From Doryteuthis pealeii (taxonomy: Eukaryota > Mollusca > Cephalopoda > Myopsida > Loliginidae): a stretch of DNA of 64,000 bases. Positions 10,565 to 21,655 of this stretch are shown here, one piece after another. The stretch is taken from contig CM042160.1 in assembly GCA_023376005.1 (NCBI GenBank), forward strand, positions 87,865,805-87,929,804, written 5' to 3'. The notes under the pieces were generated by a model. It did not search any database, was not told where the DNA came from, and was given only the letters and a program-made list of their open reading frames with translations. The translations under genes and the position numbers were made by a program. Each line of letters opens with the position of its first letter. Within the stretch, counting starts at the first letter, position 1.

Positions 10565-10822
10565 GGACCATATGACCTTTAGGCACCCCTTTTGCGATCT
10601 TGATTCATAAGGACATTTTTTTTTCCATTTACATCGTCAAAATCCGGTTGTTTGTTAACAGACGATTTTTATTTTTAAAAAAATATTTTGTTTTTTTAAA
10701 AAAATTTTAAAAAAATTATAAAGCTAACCCCTAACCCTAACAAACCCGATTTTGACAGTGTAAATAAAAAAAAAACTGTCCTTATGAGATTGCAAAAGGG
10801 GTGCCTAAAGGTCATATGGTCC
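10565..10822. mobile_element. GGACCATATG TIR element, copy 2
   Basis: Both termini present (GGACCATATGACC / GGTCATATGGTCC). Flanking target duplication is not clear here. The clean copy is at 60428-60642. Confidence 0.75.
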
Positions 10823-10901
10823 GGGGGGGAAGTAATAAAACATCATTATAGATGCTTTGATTTTGTTTAGATTTTTTTCTCAGATTGTCAGGATCATATG
10901 A

Positions 10902-11370
10902 CTAGAAGTGGCTACCCAGCGTGGGTGGCAAAAACCCCCAAAAAAACACCCTGGTGTATTGATTTGTTTACATTTGAGATTTACAAATGGTGGACATTTT
11001 TAAGTAGAATTTCAATGCTATTTCTATGTTGTTAATTGTTTTATTTTTGTAATTTCATCCGGACATACATACACACACATACATACATACATTACTATCA
11101 AGAATGAATATTCCTCCTTTGGAACATTTCATGTTTGTCTACATTGCTCTACATTGGGTAGAGGGGGGGGGGGATAATAAAAAAAAGTTAGTCTCGCAGA
11201 TCCATTGATTGTTTTGGTCTTACATAATTGATTTATGTTTTAATCACAAATGCAACAAATGACTTTCCCTTCTCTTACTACACAAATCCTAATTTTTAAA
11301 TATCTTCTCAGATATAAAGAAAATCTTCATTATTTTTGCTCAAAAAGCAAGATATGGTAATAGTGAATGT
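10902..11370 (-). mobile_element. Helitron-like element, family 3, copy 1
   Basis: On the minus strand the element ends ...CTGGGTAGCCACTTCTAG before a T, with a small GC stem just upstream. The body shares TTGTTTACATTTGAGATTTA and CATCCGGACATACATACACA-type blocks with 12052-12345. The 5' boundary is not defined. It includes a short G-run near 11163-11173. Confidence 0.45.
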
Positions 11371-11384
11371 GTATATATATTTGC

Positions 11385-11935
11385 CCTGTCGACTGCACCT
11401 CTGCAGAGGGGTAAGACTCCCCCAATGGGGCTGCCTGTTGGCCGTGTGTGGCGATCCGTGATGCTTAAGGATAGAGCCCAGGTGGATGAGCAGTTCATGA
11501 CTTGCAATACTCCACTTTGGCCCTATCTTGGGCTAGACGGGCGGTCGGAGAGACCCCCTCCGATCAATCGGCTGGTCACGTCAAGCCCTAGCACCTATAT
11601 GATTTTCCCAACCCTATTGCCCTTATGACAAGCTCCCACCCCTTTTTATCATATGGGTGCTAGAAGGCGGTGACTGCGGGTCTACATGTACTGGGAATGA
11701 CGTTAAACTCTATCTCATGGTGAGGTTCCAGTTTTGGAGGTTTGGGAATGTGGAGCACCTCTTCATCACCATTCTCCCTGGTCCACTCTGACCCGGAGTG
11801 GTAGTACCTTAGGGTCCCATCTATGGGTTAAATAGAAAAATGTATTTATAAAAAAATGTATTATCCATTAAGAATTGATTTATTTCAAAACTTTATCGGC
11901 ATTAAATGACCCACTGAGGTTGATATGCCGTAAAA
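11385..11935 (-). repeat. R1 repeat, copy c (near full length)
   Basis: The clearest R1 copy: CTCTGCAGAGGGGTAAGA, then CCTAGCACCTATATGATT, then CATCTATGGGTTAAATAG, ending with a tail GGTTGATATGCCGTAAAACA. The tail also occurs alone at 23500-23540, 35020-35085, 38190-38240, 44585-44640, 60240-60300 and 60690-60730. The frame at 11425-11628 is a by-product. Confidence 0.75.
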
Positions 11936-12051
11936 CAAAACAAACCAATGTATATATATATATTTACTTTCTTGTTAATAGTTTTATTTTTGTAGTTTCC
12001 TCCGGACATACACTCATACATACATACACACAACAGTCCTTTATATATGTA

Positions 12052-12345
12052 CTACAAGTGGCTATCCAGCATCGCCTGGGTAGAAGGGGGGAAAAAAGCG
12101 TAATATATTGATTTGTTTACATTTGAGATTTATAAATGCTGGACATTTTTAAGTAGAATTTCAATGCTATTTCTATGTATATTTTAATTTTTAAATATCT
12201 TTGAATATAAATAAAATCTTCATATTTTTTGCACAAAAAACAAGAACCTGTGATATTTAATGTTTATATATATTCATTTACTTTGTTGTTAATCGTTTTA
12301 TTTTCATAGTTTCATCTGGACATACATACACACCAACAGTCCTTT
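12052..12345 (-). mobile_element. Helitron-like element, family 3, copy 2
   Basis: Same body as 10902-11370 with the terminus changed to CTTGTAG. 11960-12040 carries another copy of the opposite end (TCCGGACATACACTCATA), suggesting two family members in tandem. Confidence 0.4.
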
Positions 12346-12380
12346 ATATATGAAATGAAATAATGAAATTTATTGTGTAC

Positions 12381-13035
12381 ATTGCTCAGGTGCACCACAA
12401 CTCATTAAAGTCTCATGTCAAGTACACAGAATAATGTATTAGTGTCAGGAACATGAATAGTGTACAGTAATAATATACATGTATGTGTACAGTGCTCAGG
12501 TGCACCACAACTCATCAAAGTCTCATGTCAAGTACACAGAATAATGTATTAGTGTCAGGAACATGAATAGTGTACAGTAATAATATACATGTATGTGTAC
12601 AGTGCTCAGGTGCACCACAACTCATCAAAGTCTCATGTCGAGTACACAGAATAATGTATTAGTGTCAGGAACATGAATAGTGTACAGTAATAATATACAT
12701 GTATGTGTACAGTGCTCAGGTGCACCACAACTCATCAAAGTCTCATGTCAAGTACACAGAATAATGTATTAGTGTCAGGAACATGAATAGTGTACAGTAA
12801 TAATATACATGTATGTGTACAGTGCTCAGGTGCACCACAACTCATCAAAGTCTCATGTCAAGTACACAGAATAATGTATTAGTGTCAGGAACATGAATAG
12901 TGTACAGTAATAATATACATGTATGTGTACAGTGCTCAGGTGCACCACAACTCATCAAAGTCTCATGTCAAGTACACAGAATAATGTATTAGTGTCAGGA
13001 ACATGAACAGTTTACAGTAGTAATATGCATGTATG
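12381..13035 (-). repeat. Six-copy 110-bp tandem array from a LINE 3' tail
   Basis: Copies begin at 12381, 12491, 12601, 12711, 12821 and 12931 with almost no divergence. The unit matches the single-copy 3' end of LINE fragments at 38595-38757 and 50690-50800 (GCTCAGGTGCACCACAACTC). The array therefore arose by tandem amplification of a LINE 3' untranslated segment, apparently recently. It is continuous on the right with the LINE coding end (13036-13200). Confidence 0.9.
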
Positions 13036-13200
13036 TGTGTGGAGAGTGGCATTAGGTATAGTGTCGCCGGACTACAGGAAGCATGGAGGCTTTGAAATAT
13101 TCAGTCTTTTGGCAGCCTACAACAGACGCGGGCAGCTTATTCCATGCCTCTGCAATTCTGTATAGATTGATTAGCATTCTGCTTAAGATTAGAGTATAGC
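13036..13200 (-). pseudogene. LINE reverse-transcriptase C-terminal remnant
   Basis: Minus-strand remnant of the same LINE end seen better at 38486-38593. It shares GACTACAGGAAGCATGGAGG and the downstream 'GGAATAAGCTGCC' block of the ORF end. Frame not intact. Confidence 0.55.
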
Positions 13201-13329
13201 TCCCCAACCATTGGGCTGTGATCTATGTGTAGTATATGTTTCTTTCTCCCCCCCAAAATATAGAATAATAAAAAGCACAGGAAAGAAAACTAAGGAAACA
13301 ATAATATATTTTAATAAATAGCAATATAA

Positions 13330-13585
13330 AGTAAAAAGTTGACGGGGTGGCCTAATTTCGGTATCAGCCAAACAGCGAGGGAGTCTATCCCCTTTTCACT
13401 AGTGCTAGGCCAAGGAGATCGATTTTGTATCTGAGGTGGAGTGCCACACCTACCACCAGCTTCACACTTTACTGCACAGATCCCTGTGCTACTCATATGC
13501 TGAGTTGGCGAGGACCGGCATCGAACCAGAAACCTTGCAATTCCTAGGCATGTGCTCTACCGACTGAGCAAAACTGGCCTCTCTG
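13330..13585 (-). repeat. tRNA-derived SINE (family S1), well preserved
   Basis: Minus strand: TTTTGCTCAGTCGGTAGAGC (A box), then GGTTTCTGGTTCGATGCCGG (B box), then body blocks AACTCAGCATATGAGTAGCA, GGTGTGGCACTCCACCTCAG, CTCCTTGGCCTAGC and GCTAGTGAAAAGGGGATAG. Pol III boxes are intact, so internal-promoter activity is conceivable. Sister copies: 24470-24655, 35705-35885, 38272-38395, 38765-38945 and 41640-41805. Confidence 0.8.
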
Positions 13586-13975
13586 AATAGTAATAGATAT
13601 ATGCATGAATTTGATTTCAATGAGTCCTTGGAAAATTTATGGCTCCCAACTAAAGTTTCTTAATAAATTGTAGGGTTTTTATTTATGATCTGGGGGAAAC
13701 AATTAAAGCCATCTAACCTCTACCTTGTAACTTATCCTGTGTAATTAATTTCTAAGAAACTATTGAAATGTATTTACAGTTAGCTTGAAATGGTGAGGGA
13801 AGAAAAAAGAAAAACACTGGGATGCATGAATATGATTTTATTGCATCCTTTTAGATTTCTGTGCATCAGGGACACAGGATGCATACCTATCAGCATCTAC
13901 CAAATATACCAAAAAAGAGAACTATAACATTGTTATAGGTTATCAACTTTTTATTGGCATTTCAGTCTCAGAAGA

Positions 13976-14128
13976 CTATAATATAATTTTTGTGCCCCTA
14001 AAGTTACAGCGCCTCATGTGACTGTGAAGTCCAATGTTAGAAAAACATTCTCGACCACAGATGTCGCATATGAAGGCTGTCCCTGAAGATGTTGATGTTC
14101 GGTTCCGGTGCTTTGTTGCCACTGCTTT
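13976..14128 (-). pseudogene. LINE ORF2 C-terminal zinc-finger remnant
   Basis: Reading the minus strand, an open stretch of about 50 codons ends at a TAG (13976-13978) and contains CDICGRECFSNIGLHSHMRR followed by C. This is a C-x2-C ... H-x-H/C finger with the 'CGR.C.S..GL.SH' signature found at the extreme C-terminus of many invertebrate LINE reverse transcriptases. The sequence upstream is not open in any long frame and no RT motifs are present, so this is a 5'-truncated dead copy. Minus-strand DNA downstream is a short AT-rich 3' tail. Confidence 0.65.
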
Positions 14129-14359
14129 CTTCTTCTGGACCTCTTAGCTTCATGGTGTTGTGCTAGTGTGATTTCAGACACCTAACTAGTATCTACTATC
14201 AACTAGTATTTATACATTTTCTAAAAAGACTTTCTGGAAATTCTTTTATATTGAGTTGATACAAAGAAATATTTTCTGAAAAATCCATCTACAGTGGATA
14301 AAACATGAAGACTAAACAGATGTCAAAAATTATTTCTACTTATTTCATAGAAACGCCTA

Positions 14360-14840
14360 TGGTTACCATCATAGGAAATGGACACGGTGACATTAGTTCA
14401 AATGCTGGACAAGGCTGGTTGCATTTCACAGTACTTCGGCCACTGGACCGGGTTAAAGTACAATTATTAGCATCGATCCCAGGGGGCTTTCTCCCCAGGC
14501 AAGACCTGCCCCCTTGACTTAAAGGGGCAGGGCTGGATTTATTGCCCAGCGCCTGTGGGGGAATGCCGAAGGGATTGATGCAAATTTTTTTTTTCTTTCC
14601 TACCAATGAGCTTCAGCTTGTGGGTGGGCCCACGTTAAACGAGGCCTTGTGCCCAGTCCATACAAGTGGGGTATGAGACAAATACCCCCCCAATACTCTC
14701 AGGAAAGGTATGCATCTAGCTGTTTTCCTTAGGTATGGGTAAATAGTAGGGCAGACTGGGGTCTTTAACCTTCGCATGGCAACCGATCTAGAAGGAAAAC
14801 TTTGAATTCAAACCTGTTAAACTTTACTTAAAAATTGACC
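14360..14840 (+). repeat. S2 SINE split by a GC-rich insertion
   Basis: The S2 head (AGGAAATGGACACGGTGACA..., 14376-14435) and the S2 body (GAAAGGTATGCATCTAGCTG, GGGTAAATAGTAGGGCAGAC, GGCAACCGATCTAGAAGGAA; 14700-14800) are separated by about 250 bp (14436-14690). The insert is locally GC-rich and absent from other S2 copies. It carries CCCCCTTGACTTAAAGGGGC, a self-complementary stretch. Confidence 0.6.
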
Positions 14841-14879
14841 TTGTGTTACATCCTGCTCGTGCAGACGGTTTGGATAAAT

Positions 14880-15240
14880 ACATACTTAGTATTATTTAGA
14901 GTATTTGGACTATTATCCTCATCTTTTATTGTTATCTGTACAACGTTTCAGCTGATGTGCCCTCCGGCCTTCTTCAGGTATTTCTTTTCGGACTCTGGAA
15001 CCTTCTTGTCGTAATCAGGAACCATTCACGGAACTTTGGACCTAACCCTTTATTCAGTCCACATGGGTATCCTGTTCTCATTCCGCTAACCATAGCTGGG
15101 GTACAGGTGTTAAGCTGTGTTAATTATTCATTCTATGTTACTGCTGCCTCTGACCAGGATTGAACCTGCAGTCTAGAGATAACTGTCCCTTAGAACTATC
15201 TTAACCTAACTCCTTTATCCACTAGGCTATATGGATATAT
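14880..15240 (+). repeat. R2 repeat with tRNA-like end, copy a
   Basis: Blocks: GGACTATTATCCTCATCTTT, GTACAACGTTTCAGCTGATG, CCCTCCGGCCTTCTTCAG, then CATTCCGCTAACCATAGCTG and, on the minus strand, a tRNA-like end (AGCCTAGTGGATAAAGGAGT...GGTTCAATCCTGG). Also at 28540-28815 (minus) and 39885-41165 (plus, interrupted by a solo LTR). It looks like a tRNA-headed SINE. Confidence 0.6.
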
Positions 15241-15680
15241 ACATACTTATTTCATTTTTCTAAACAATGTTTTCAATCTTATGTCATTTAATAATTTCCA
15301 CTGAACAGTGAGTTACAAATGGTAATTGTTAATATGAAAGTTAATTCTACATAATGGAAAATATCTACTAATTATATTTTCCTTTTATCGGATAATTATT
15401 GTGAAGAGTTTCATAGAATTTTGTAAAGAAATCTTTTTTTAGTGACACTTAGAAAATTTATTGATTTTGTCTCATCTTCCACCCACACACACATTGTTTG
15501 TCCTCAACAAACAAGTCTATGGAATTATTTTTCATCTTCAGTTTGAAGAATTAACTACAAACCTAATTAGTAATATTTAATTAAATGGGAATGATAAAAA
15601 AAAATTTTTTCTTTTAGACTAAAAATTTAAATCCTTAGTTACATTTTGTAATAACTTAACTTCATGCTAATTATTGTATA
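15240..15680. other. AT-rich spacer
   Basis: No repeat or coding signal recognised. Confidence 0.4.
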
Positions 15681-16480
15681 TTGTTAGAGCTCCCATCTAA
15701 AGAGATATTGTATACCCAACATTGGGTATAGAGCTCCCATCTCAATGAGGAGATATTATATACCCAGCATTGGGTATAGAGCTCCTATTTAAGGAAATAT
15801 TGTATACCCAACATTGGGTATAGAGCTCCCATTTAAGGAAATATTGTATACCCATTGGGTATAGAGTATCTCAGTGAGGAGATATTGTATACCCAACATT
15901 GGGTATAGAGCTCCCATCTCAGTGAGGAGATATGTATACCCAACATTGGGTATAGAGCTCCCATCTCAGTGAGGAGATATTTATATACCCAACATCGGGT
16001 ATAGAGCTTCCATCTCAGTGAGGAGATATCGTATATACCCAACATTGGGTATAGAGCTCCCATCTCGATTGGGAGGTATCGTATATACCCAACATTGGGT
16101 ATAGAGCTCCCATCTCGATTGGGAGATATTGTATTTGCCCAACATCAGGTATAGAGCTTCCGTCTCAATGAGGAGATATCGTATATACCCAACATCGTGT
16201 ATATAAACAGAGAGAGAGAAATAGATTAAATAGGAGATGGTCTTATTTGATCACTTCTCTGGTTGTTACTTTGCTGGTAACTGCTTACTTGTTCTTCTTT
16301 GATCACCATTTTCTTGTCTAATTTATTTCTATCTTTTATTCTTCAATCTTCTTTGCTAATTCTTCTTCTTCTTCTTCTTCTGGGCTGGTCTGGGCATTGC
16401 TTGTTTTTATATTTAATAAACTAACAAGACTTGCATTTTACTTTATCAAGTTATATTATTTATGAGCCCATGATTTAATT
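15681..16480 (+). mobile_element. Putative LTR with minisatellite U3
   Basis: Starts near TGTTAGAGCTCCC. A 15690-16205 tandem array leads directly into GTATATAAACAGAGAGAGAG (TATA-like), then pyrimidine-rich DNA and ATTTAATAAACTAAC (poly-A signal) near 16415. After the end (about 16480) comes GATTGGACCCCGAAGAG, which could be a tRNA primer-binding site. Related TATA/GA/CTTCTTCTT layouts occur at 30540-30760 and 60940-61200. Boundaries and class are inferred. Confidence 0.5.
15690..16205 (+). repeat. Minisatellite of about 46-50 bp, roughly 11 copies
   Basis: Unit: ATACCCAACATTGGGTATAG followed by AGCTCCCATCTCAGTGAGGA. Each unit contains a dyad (ATACCCAACATTGGGTAT) able to form a hairpin. Copies vary in length and by point changes. 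The minus-strand frame at 15833-16063 is simply the repeat translated (GALYPMLGI periodicity) and is not a gene. Confidence 0.9.
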
Positions 16481-16529
16481 CCACCGCGGGGATTGTGATT
16501 GGACCCCGAAGAGAAGACAATCACATCTT

Positions 16530-17439
16530 TCTCCTTCCAAAGCTAGGTCACATCAAAATTCTGTCATGTGTCTGTCATGGTGCGTAAAATCACGCCTCTA
16601 AGGCTCAAAAGGGTTACCAATAGTCCCTGGTAGTTTTTCATGAATTCTAGCTACAGGGTCTGTTCACAATTCATGACCCACTCTTAGGGAGACAAGAGAC
16701 CAGACTTTAGAAAGCCCAGAAAGGAACAAGTCACTACATCCTGATTACGCATTAACTTACATACTCCTTTATACTCAAACCAGAACAACTGTACCAGTTC
16801 CCTGGTAGTATTTTCTGGTGATCCAAATCAAGACATGAAGATCGACTGATGTTGAATGTACAAAGATTTTATTGAACCTCCAAACACCATGAAATACTGA
16901 AATAAAATGGGGCATAAACAATTAATGATTTTACAAAAAACGGGTTTTAACAAAACCAGCAACTTCACGGGAAAATTAGGAAGAAACTTACCTGTGTGCC
17001 GTAACCAGTACTGAGAACTAACTAAAGACTAATTTCAAACTTTAGAACAATATTTTCCACACCACTTTTATTGCTAGCGGAAGTCCCTATTGCATACACA
17101 CTTAATTATTATTAACAGCGTACTAAAAATACACACTATTAATCGCACAAAACATACGTAACCAAAGATTCTAAACACAAATATGCATATTCATATGCAC
17201 ACACGCGCAAGGATACGATCAGGCGCACACGTACAAACAAAAAGGTGCATCCGACATCACGTAAACATGCAACACGAGAATACAGTTAAAAAAAACACCC
17301 ACATTTAACCATTTGTACCATTTCTTCAAAATTTCAAAAACTATTTCGTTTACCTGACGAATGCACTAGCATGAAACCGCTCGGTCGTAAAGATTGTTTT
17401 ATATGTTATTAGATAAAAGCTAAACCTTTTATTTTTTTC

Positions 17440-17440
<1 letters not shown>
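16530..17440. other. Unassigned; possible LTR end on minus strand
   Basis: On the minus strand, GTTCAATAAAATCTTTGTAC then ATTCAACA (16851-16880) resembles a poly-A signal followed by an LTR end. The rest has no recognisable coding. A TA microsatellite follows at 17442-17475. Confidence 0.3.
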
Positions 17441-17483
<43 letters not shown>

Positions 17484-17639
17484 GTGAGATGGTCACTATT
17501 ACAGCTTTTGCTGGAATGGTGTACCAAAGGCAGTATTAATTGGTAGAGTGCTCAATATAAAATAGAGCTGTTATATAATATAATAAGATAAATATATAGG
17601 TTTTACATATCTATTTATTGGGTGACAAAGGAACATTCA

Positions 17640-18030
17640 CAACCATATTGGTTTCATGCGATGCATTCATCAAGTGAAGATGTTTCAAATGTGAGGAAAA
17701 TCGAAAAAATTTCAAAAAATTTCAAAAAATTCAATAGACATGGGATGCGTATGATTGGATAAAATGATGTGTGTATGTATGTGAAGGTGAATTGAATGTA
17801 TGAGAGTGTTTATGGGCAGTATAAAGGTTGCGTACGCGTAGTGACTGGTCACACACATAATACGTTGATCTGTTAGTGTGCGGTATTTTAATAGTGCTTA
17901 TGTGCGAGCGCTCGTGTCTATATGAGGAACTCAATGACAAAACTAAGGCAAATGTATGTAGGATATATTTCGTTAGAGCTTTGAGCACGGCATCATCAGT
18001 CGTTTTATTATGAATAAAACGACTGTCTGA

Positions 18031-18062
<32 letters not shown>

Positions 18063-18064
18063 TA

Positions 18065-18099
<35 letters not shown>

Positions 18100-18100
18100 A
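17640..18100 (-). repeat. Retroelement flank blocks and microsatellites
   Basis: 17955-18010 reads GGATATATTTCGTTAGAGCT then TTGAGCACGGCATCATCAG, the reverse complement of a block at 59633-59680. A TA/AATATA/CA microsatellite follows (18030-18100). The long minus-strand frame here is driven by the microsatellite. Confidence 0.5.
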
Positions 18101-18740
18101 TCATCATGAGAATTTTAGTAATATGTAGATGACTAAGCTGAATAAAAATGCTATTTCCCTAACTAGATTGTATTACATCTGTTCCATAATAAATACTAGA
18201 TTTAGCATTTGAAATTTATCTGCCACTATCTACCAACTATTATGGGACAAAGGTAGTAATATTGTCATTTATCAAATTTACAATATATCTGATTTGTATT
18301 GATTCATTGAGCACAATTTCTATTTCTTTTATATAAAAAAAAATATATTTCCATACAATACTTTTCTTGGTTTTCCTCTGCAGTCATAACTGTCCTCAAT
18401 TTTATTAAAAGTCTGGATATTTTTTTTTTCTCTCTTCCACTATTGAATTCCAATAATGATATGAAACGTTTAATGTAAAGTGTAATCCTTCTTTCAAGCA
18501 ATAAACTAATTCTTTGCTGTCGGATTACATTGCTAAGGATGAGTCGTCTTGTTGTTTTTGGGGACGGCCATTTTGTTTTAATGATGATTGATTATGGATA
18601 TTGCCAGAAGGATTAAATTTGTTTTTCCTTTTTTGTTTGGTTTGTTTTATGGCATACCAACCCCAGTGGGTTATTTAATGCTGACAAAGGATTAGTAGAA
18701 GGATTAGCCTTGTTCTTTTTTCTTTTTTTTTTCTTGGTTT
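18100..18740. other. AT-rich spacer
   Basis: No gene or known repeat seen apart from short poly-T tracts. Confidence 0.4.
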
Positions 18741-18744
18741 CTTT

Positions 18745-19050
18745 TACAGCATATCAAAGCCCCAACCCATTTTATCATATGAGTGCTAGAAAGCAATGGC
18801 TGAGTGTCTTTAACATAATTCCCATTTGATGGTGAGGTTCCAGTTCTGGAGGAACTGGGGAATGTGGAGCACCCCTTCATCACCATTACTCCCGTGTCTA
18901 CTCTGACCTGTTAGGGTCGCATCTATGGGTTAAATAAAAAATGTGTTTATAAAAAAAAATTGAGTATTCATTAAGAATTAATTTATTTCAAAACTTTGTC
19001 GGCATTAAATGACCCACTGAGGTTGATATGCCATAAGCAAAACAAACCAA
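18745..19050 (-). repeat. R1 repeat, copy d (truncated)
   Basis: Only the ATCATATGAGTGCTAG-to-tail half is present, ending in GGTTGATATGCCATAAGC. Confidence 0.7.
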
Positions 19051-19606
19051 ACTAAATAGTGATAGCATTTTTTAGTGAAAAGTTATCTCCCCCTATGTAA
19101 TTATTTTAGCTCTCTATTTTGAAAATGTACTTATAAATCTAATTAGTAATGTTTAATTAAATATGAATAATTGTTTCAGTAAGACATTTTGTTTTTTGTT
19201 TTTTAAGTTAAGAATTTTATATTTTGTCTATCTTGCAGCAACATGGTTTCCTGTTGATTGTTAACTCTTAACATCCTGTTGAGAATTTTCTAAGTCCAGA
19301 GCCCCATTTCTATAAGGATTTATCAATAAATGGCTAAAAATGACCTTTTCATTTAAAGTTACCTGTTATTTCCCTTAAATCAAAGACTCCTAAATATGTT
19401 TGATATGATATTTAAACAAAGGCTATCATTTGGGGGTAGATTAGAAAAATGAAGGTGACTTCCGGCTGGGTAGAATGAGGTGGTTATAGGACGTTAAGAG
19501 TTAAAGAACTCTTGATGAGAGTCCCTCTTTCTCCACATAAAACTTTTTGTTGGTCCACTAGTAAGACTTGCCAAATTTAATAGTTTCCTGTTTAGTTGTG
19601 ACTACA

Positions 19607-20209
19607 TCTTATTATAATGGAGATTGTGTGTTTTTCTGTCTGTAACCGAAACTATATTACTACTCAAGTCACAATTCCCTTAGTTATTGACATCACATTC
19701 TCCATGATTTTATTTTAACCTTTTTAATAATTAATAAAATTGTTTTACATTATTAATACTGTTAACCATATCTACATACGAATAACATGCAATTATATTT
19801 ATATATACAACAAAATAGCTGTTTACACTGTGAACGGGAAGGCTAATTTGCATATTGATATTAAAAAATCGAATTTGATAAATATGTGCTCAGTGTTATT
19901 GATTTCTATCTGTTTGGTTTTATTTTAATGAATATAAGCAAAAATCTCTTCAATAAATCTTAAATGAAATCCTTTAACAAGAAAAAATAACTGTAAGTTT
20001 ATTCTTACTTCCTATTTTAACTAAATACTTACATTAGAAAAAATAGCAATGAAAGACGAGAGTGATGGAAGAGTGAGTTTCAGTTGTTCTATGTTTCAAA
20101 TCTTTTGATCTGCATTCTTATTTAGTTTCATTAGCCTTTCTAATTTTATATAATATCTTATTACATTCAAACTTAATACTTGCACCCGGAGGGTGCATAT
20201 ATTTGCTAG
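19607..20209 (+). mobile_element. Helitron-like element, family 1, copy 1
   Basis: Begins TCTTATTATAATGGAGATTG after an A. Ends with a perfect GCACCC-GGA-GGGTGC hairpin, then ATATATTTGCTAG before a T. TC...CTAG termini, the subterminal hairpin and insertion between A and T are all Helitron hallmarks. It is 603 bp with no Rep/helicase frame, so non-autonomous. The inverted copy at 58633-59275 matches along the body (for example TAATTTGCATATTGAT). Confidence 0.8.
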
Positions 20210-20214
20210 TAGTA

Positions 20215-20845
20215 TAGATAAACACTTAAATTATTATAAATAGATGCTTATACAAATGTTAACATATTCTTATCCAAAATTGTGTAGTCACAGGAATTAC
20301 ATTCATATTTTCCACCCATGCACACAATTAAATGACAGAAATATTCATTATGATAACAATAGACTAAGAATTTCATTGTGTGAAAATATTTATTTGATTA
20401 AGAATGAGGCATTAATTCAATATTAGTTATGGCCCTTCCCACACATCATACTCAAAAAAGATATTACAATTTCCATTAGACTGTTAAATTTCAAAGTGAT
20501 ACAGTGATGCTGATAGCTTTTTTATTTAGTGTGTCATGGGATGCACATATTTGCTTTGAATTGAGTCCCAAGGAAAATTTATGAGTTCCAACTAAAGGCA
20601 TCTAACTCCTACCTTGTAACCTATGCTATGTAATTTGTTTCAAAGAACCTATTGAAATGTATTTACAGTTAGCTTGAAATGGTGAGGGAAGAAAAAAGAA
20701 AAACACTGGGATGCATGGATAAGATTTTACTGTGTCCTTTTAGATTTTGTGCGTCAGGTACGCATTCTGCGTTTCCATCCGAATGTTAAGTTCAAAGTGA
20801 TATAAATGTGTTGGTGGTGTTTTTTTTTGTTTTTTTTTACTTTAT
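20215..20845. other. AT-rich spacer
   Basis: 20650-20760 resembles 13770-13870 (GGTGAGGGAAGAAAAAAGAA, GGGATGCATG), so at least part is an unnamed repeat. No coding signal. Confidence 0.4.
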
Positions 20846-20950
20846 ACAGGGTGTGGCAGAAATACCATACACATTTTAAACTCCTCTCTGTGGTGCAAGT
20901 GAACTTAGGCAAGTGGCAATAGTAGCTCCATGTAGCTAATGTCTGAACCT
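20846..20950 (+). mobile_element. One end of an ATACAGGGTG-type TIR transposon
   Basis: TTATACAGGGTGTGGCAGAA is the terminal motif of mariner-related elements carrying DUF4817-type transposases. Only one end is recognisable. Confidence 0.35.
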
Positions 20951-21534
20951 CCTTTTTTCTTTTTTTTTTTTTCAAGATACGATAATGGTTTTGATCGGGG
21001 CTCACTGTTTCCTATAAAACATTTTTTTAAGTGATATTCTAGTGAATCTGTAATTGCTATATAGAGCTTTTCATACTCATTTCATGCAACATTGGAATGA
21101 TGCTTTTCCAAATAGAATTTTCAACCCATAGAAATATCAATTTTAAAATATCTACCAGCTTTTACTCTATCATGATTGATTATGTTTGAGTTCAATCCCA
21201 CCCAGCATATTTCACAACTCCAATAACCTCTATTTTACCATCAATTCTCTCTCGATACTTTTTTTGAACTACCATATTTCTTTTGTCTGGACGCCTATTA
21301 CCACTCCTCAGTCACATATGAAATGATGTATGCAAGCACAAAGGTCACTTTTTTTTTCTTTGCTTTCTCTATTTTATTATATATTTGATTATACTCACTG
21401 GGCTAAAATGAAAAGTATTTTGGTTAAAAAGACAAACTGTTTGAAATATAGAGTCATATAGATAATATGGGTGCTATATTTATAAATAAACAGTGCTCAA
21501 TATCATGGATAGAGCATTTATATTTAAGGTAGTG

Positions 21535-21647
21535 TGGACATGAAGTCAATGGCACCCGGTTACCGACAGTTTCTTGCCTATGTGATCTTCAGACCAAGTA
21601 ACTGTCAGTAACTAGGCGTCGTTGACTCCACGCCCACACTACCTTAA
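21535..21647. mobile_element. 113-bp TIR element with TTAA ends
   Basis: TTAAGGTAGTGTGG and its exact reverse complement CCACACTACCTTAA bound the element. The outer TTAA tetranucleotides fit a piggyBac/Kolobok-type target duplication. The interior is itself foldback (GTTACCGACAGTTTC / ACTGTCAGTAACTA). A related but end-degenerate sequence lies at 51715-51850. Confidence 0.65.
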
Positions 21648-21655
21648 CTTATATA

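Larger units (their letters stand above)
8984..10822 (+). repeat. Composite 1.8-kb repeat, copy 2
   Basis: Second copy of the mosaic at 1552-3335, with the same component order. It differs by small indels in microsatellites, a CAG-repeat gain near 9510, and an intact right end of the GGACCATATG element that copy 1 has lost. It is not flanked by the giant inverted arms seen around copy 1. Confidence 0.85.

Noticed and set aside
12381..13035. CRISPR-like regular spacing of repeats
   Set aside because: Units are contiguous 110-bp tandem copies without unique spacers and derive from a LINE tail.
13500..13585. Possible tRNA gene (minus strand)
   Set aside because: A and B boxes are present, but the acceptor arms do not pair and the conserved SINE body follows.
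15833..16063. Repetitive protein frame on minus strand (GALYPMLGI repeats)
   Set aside because: It is the translation of the minisatellite; unit length is not a constant multiple of three.
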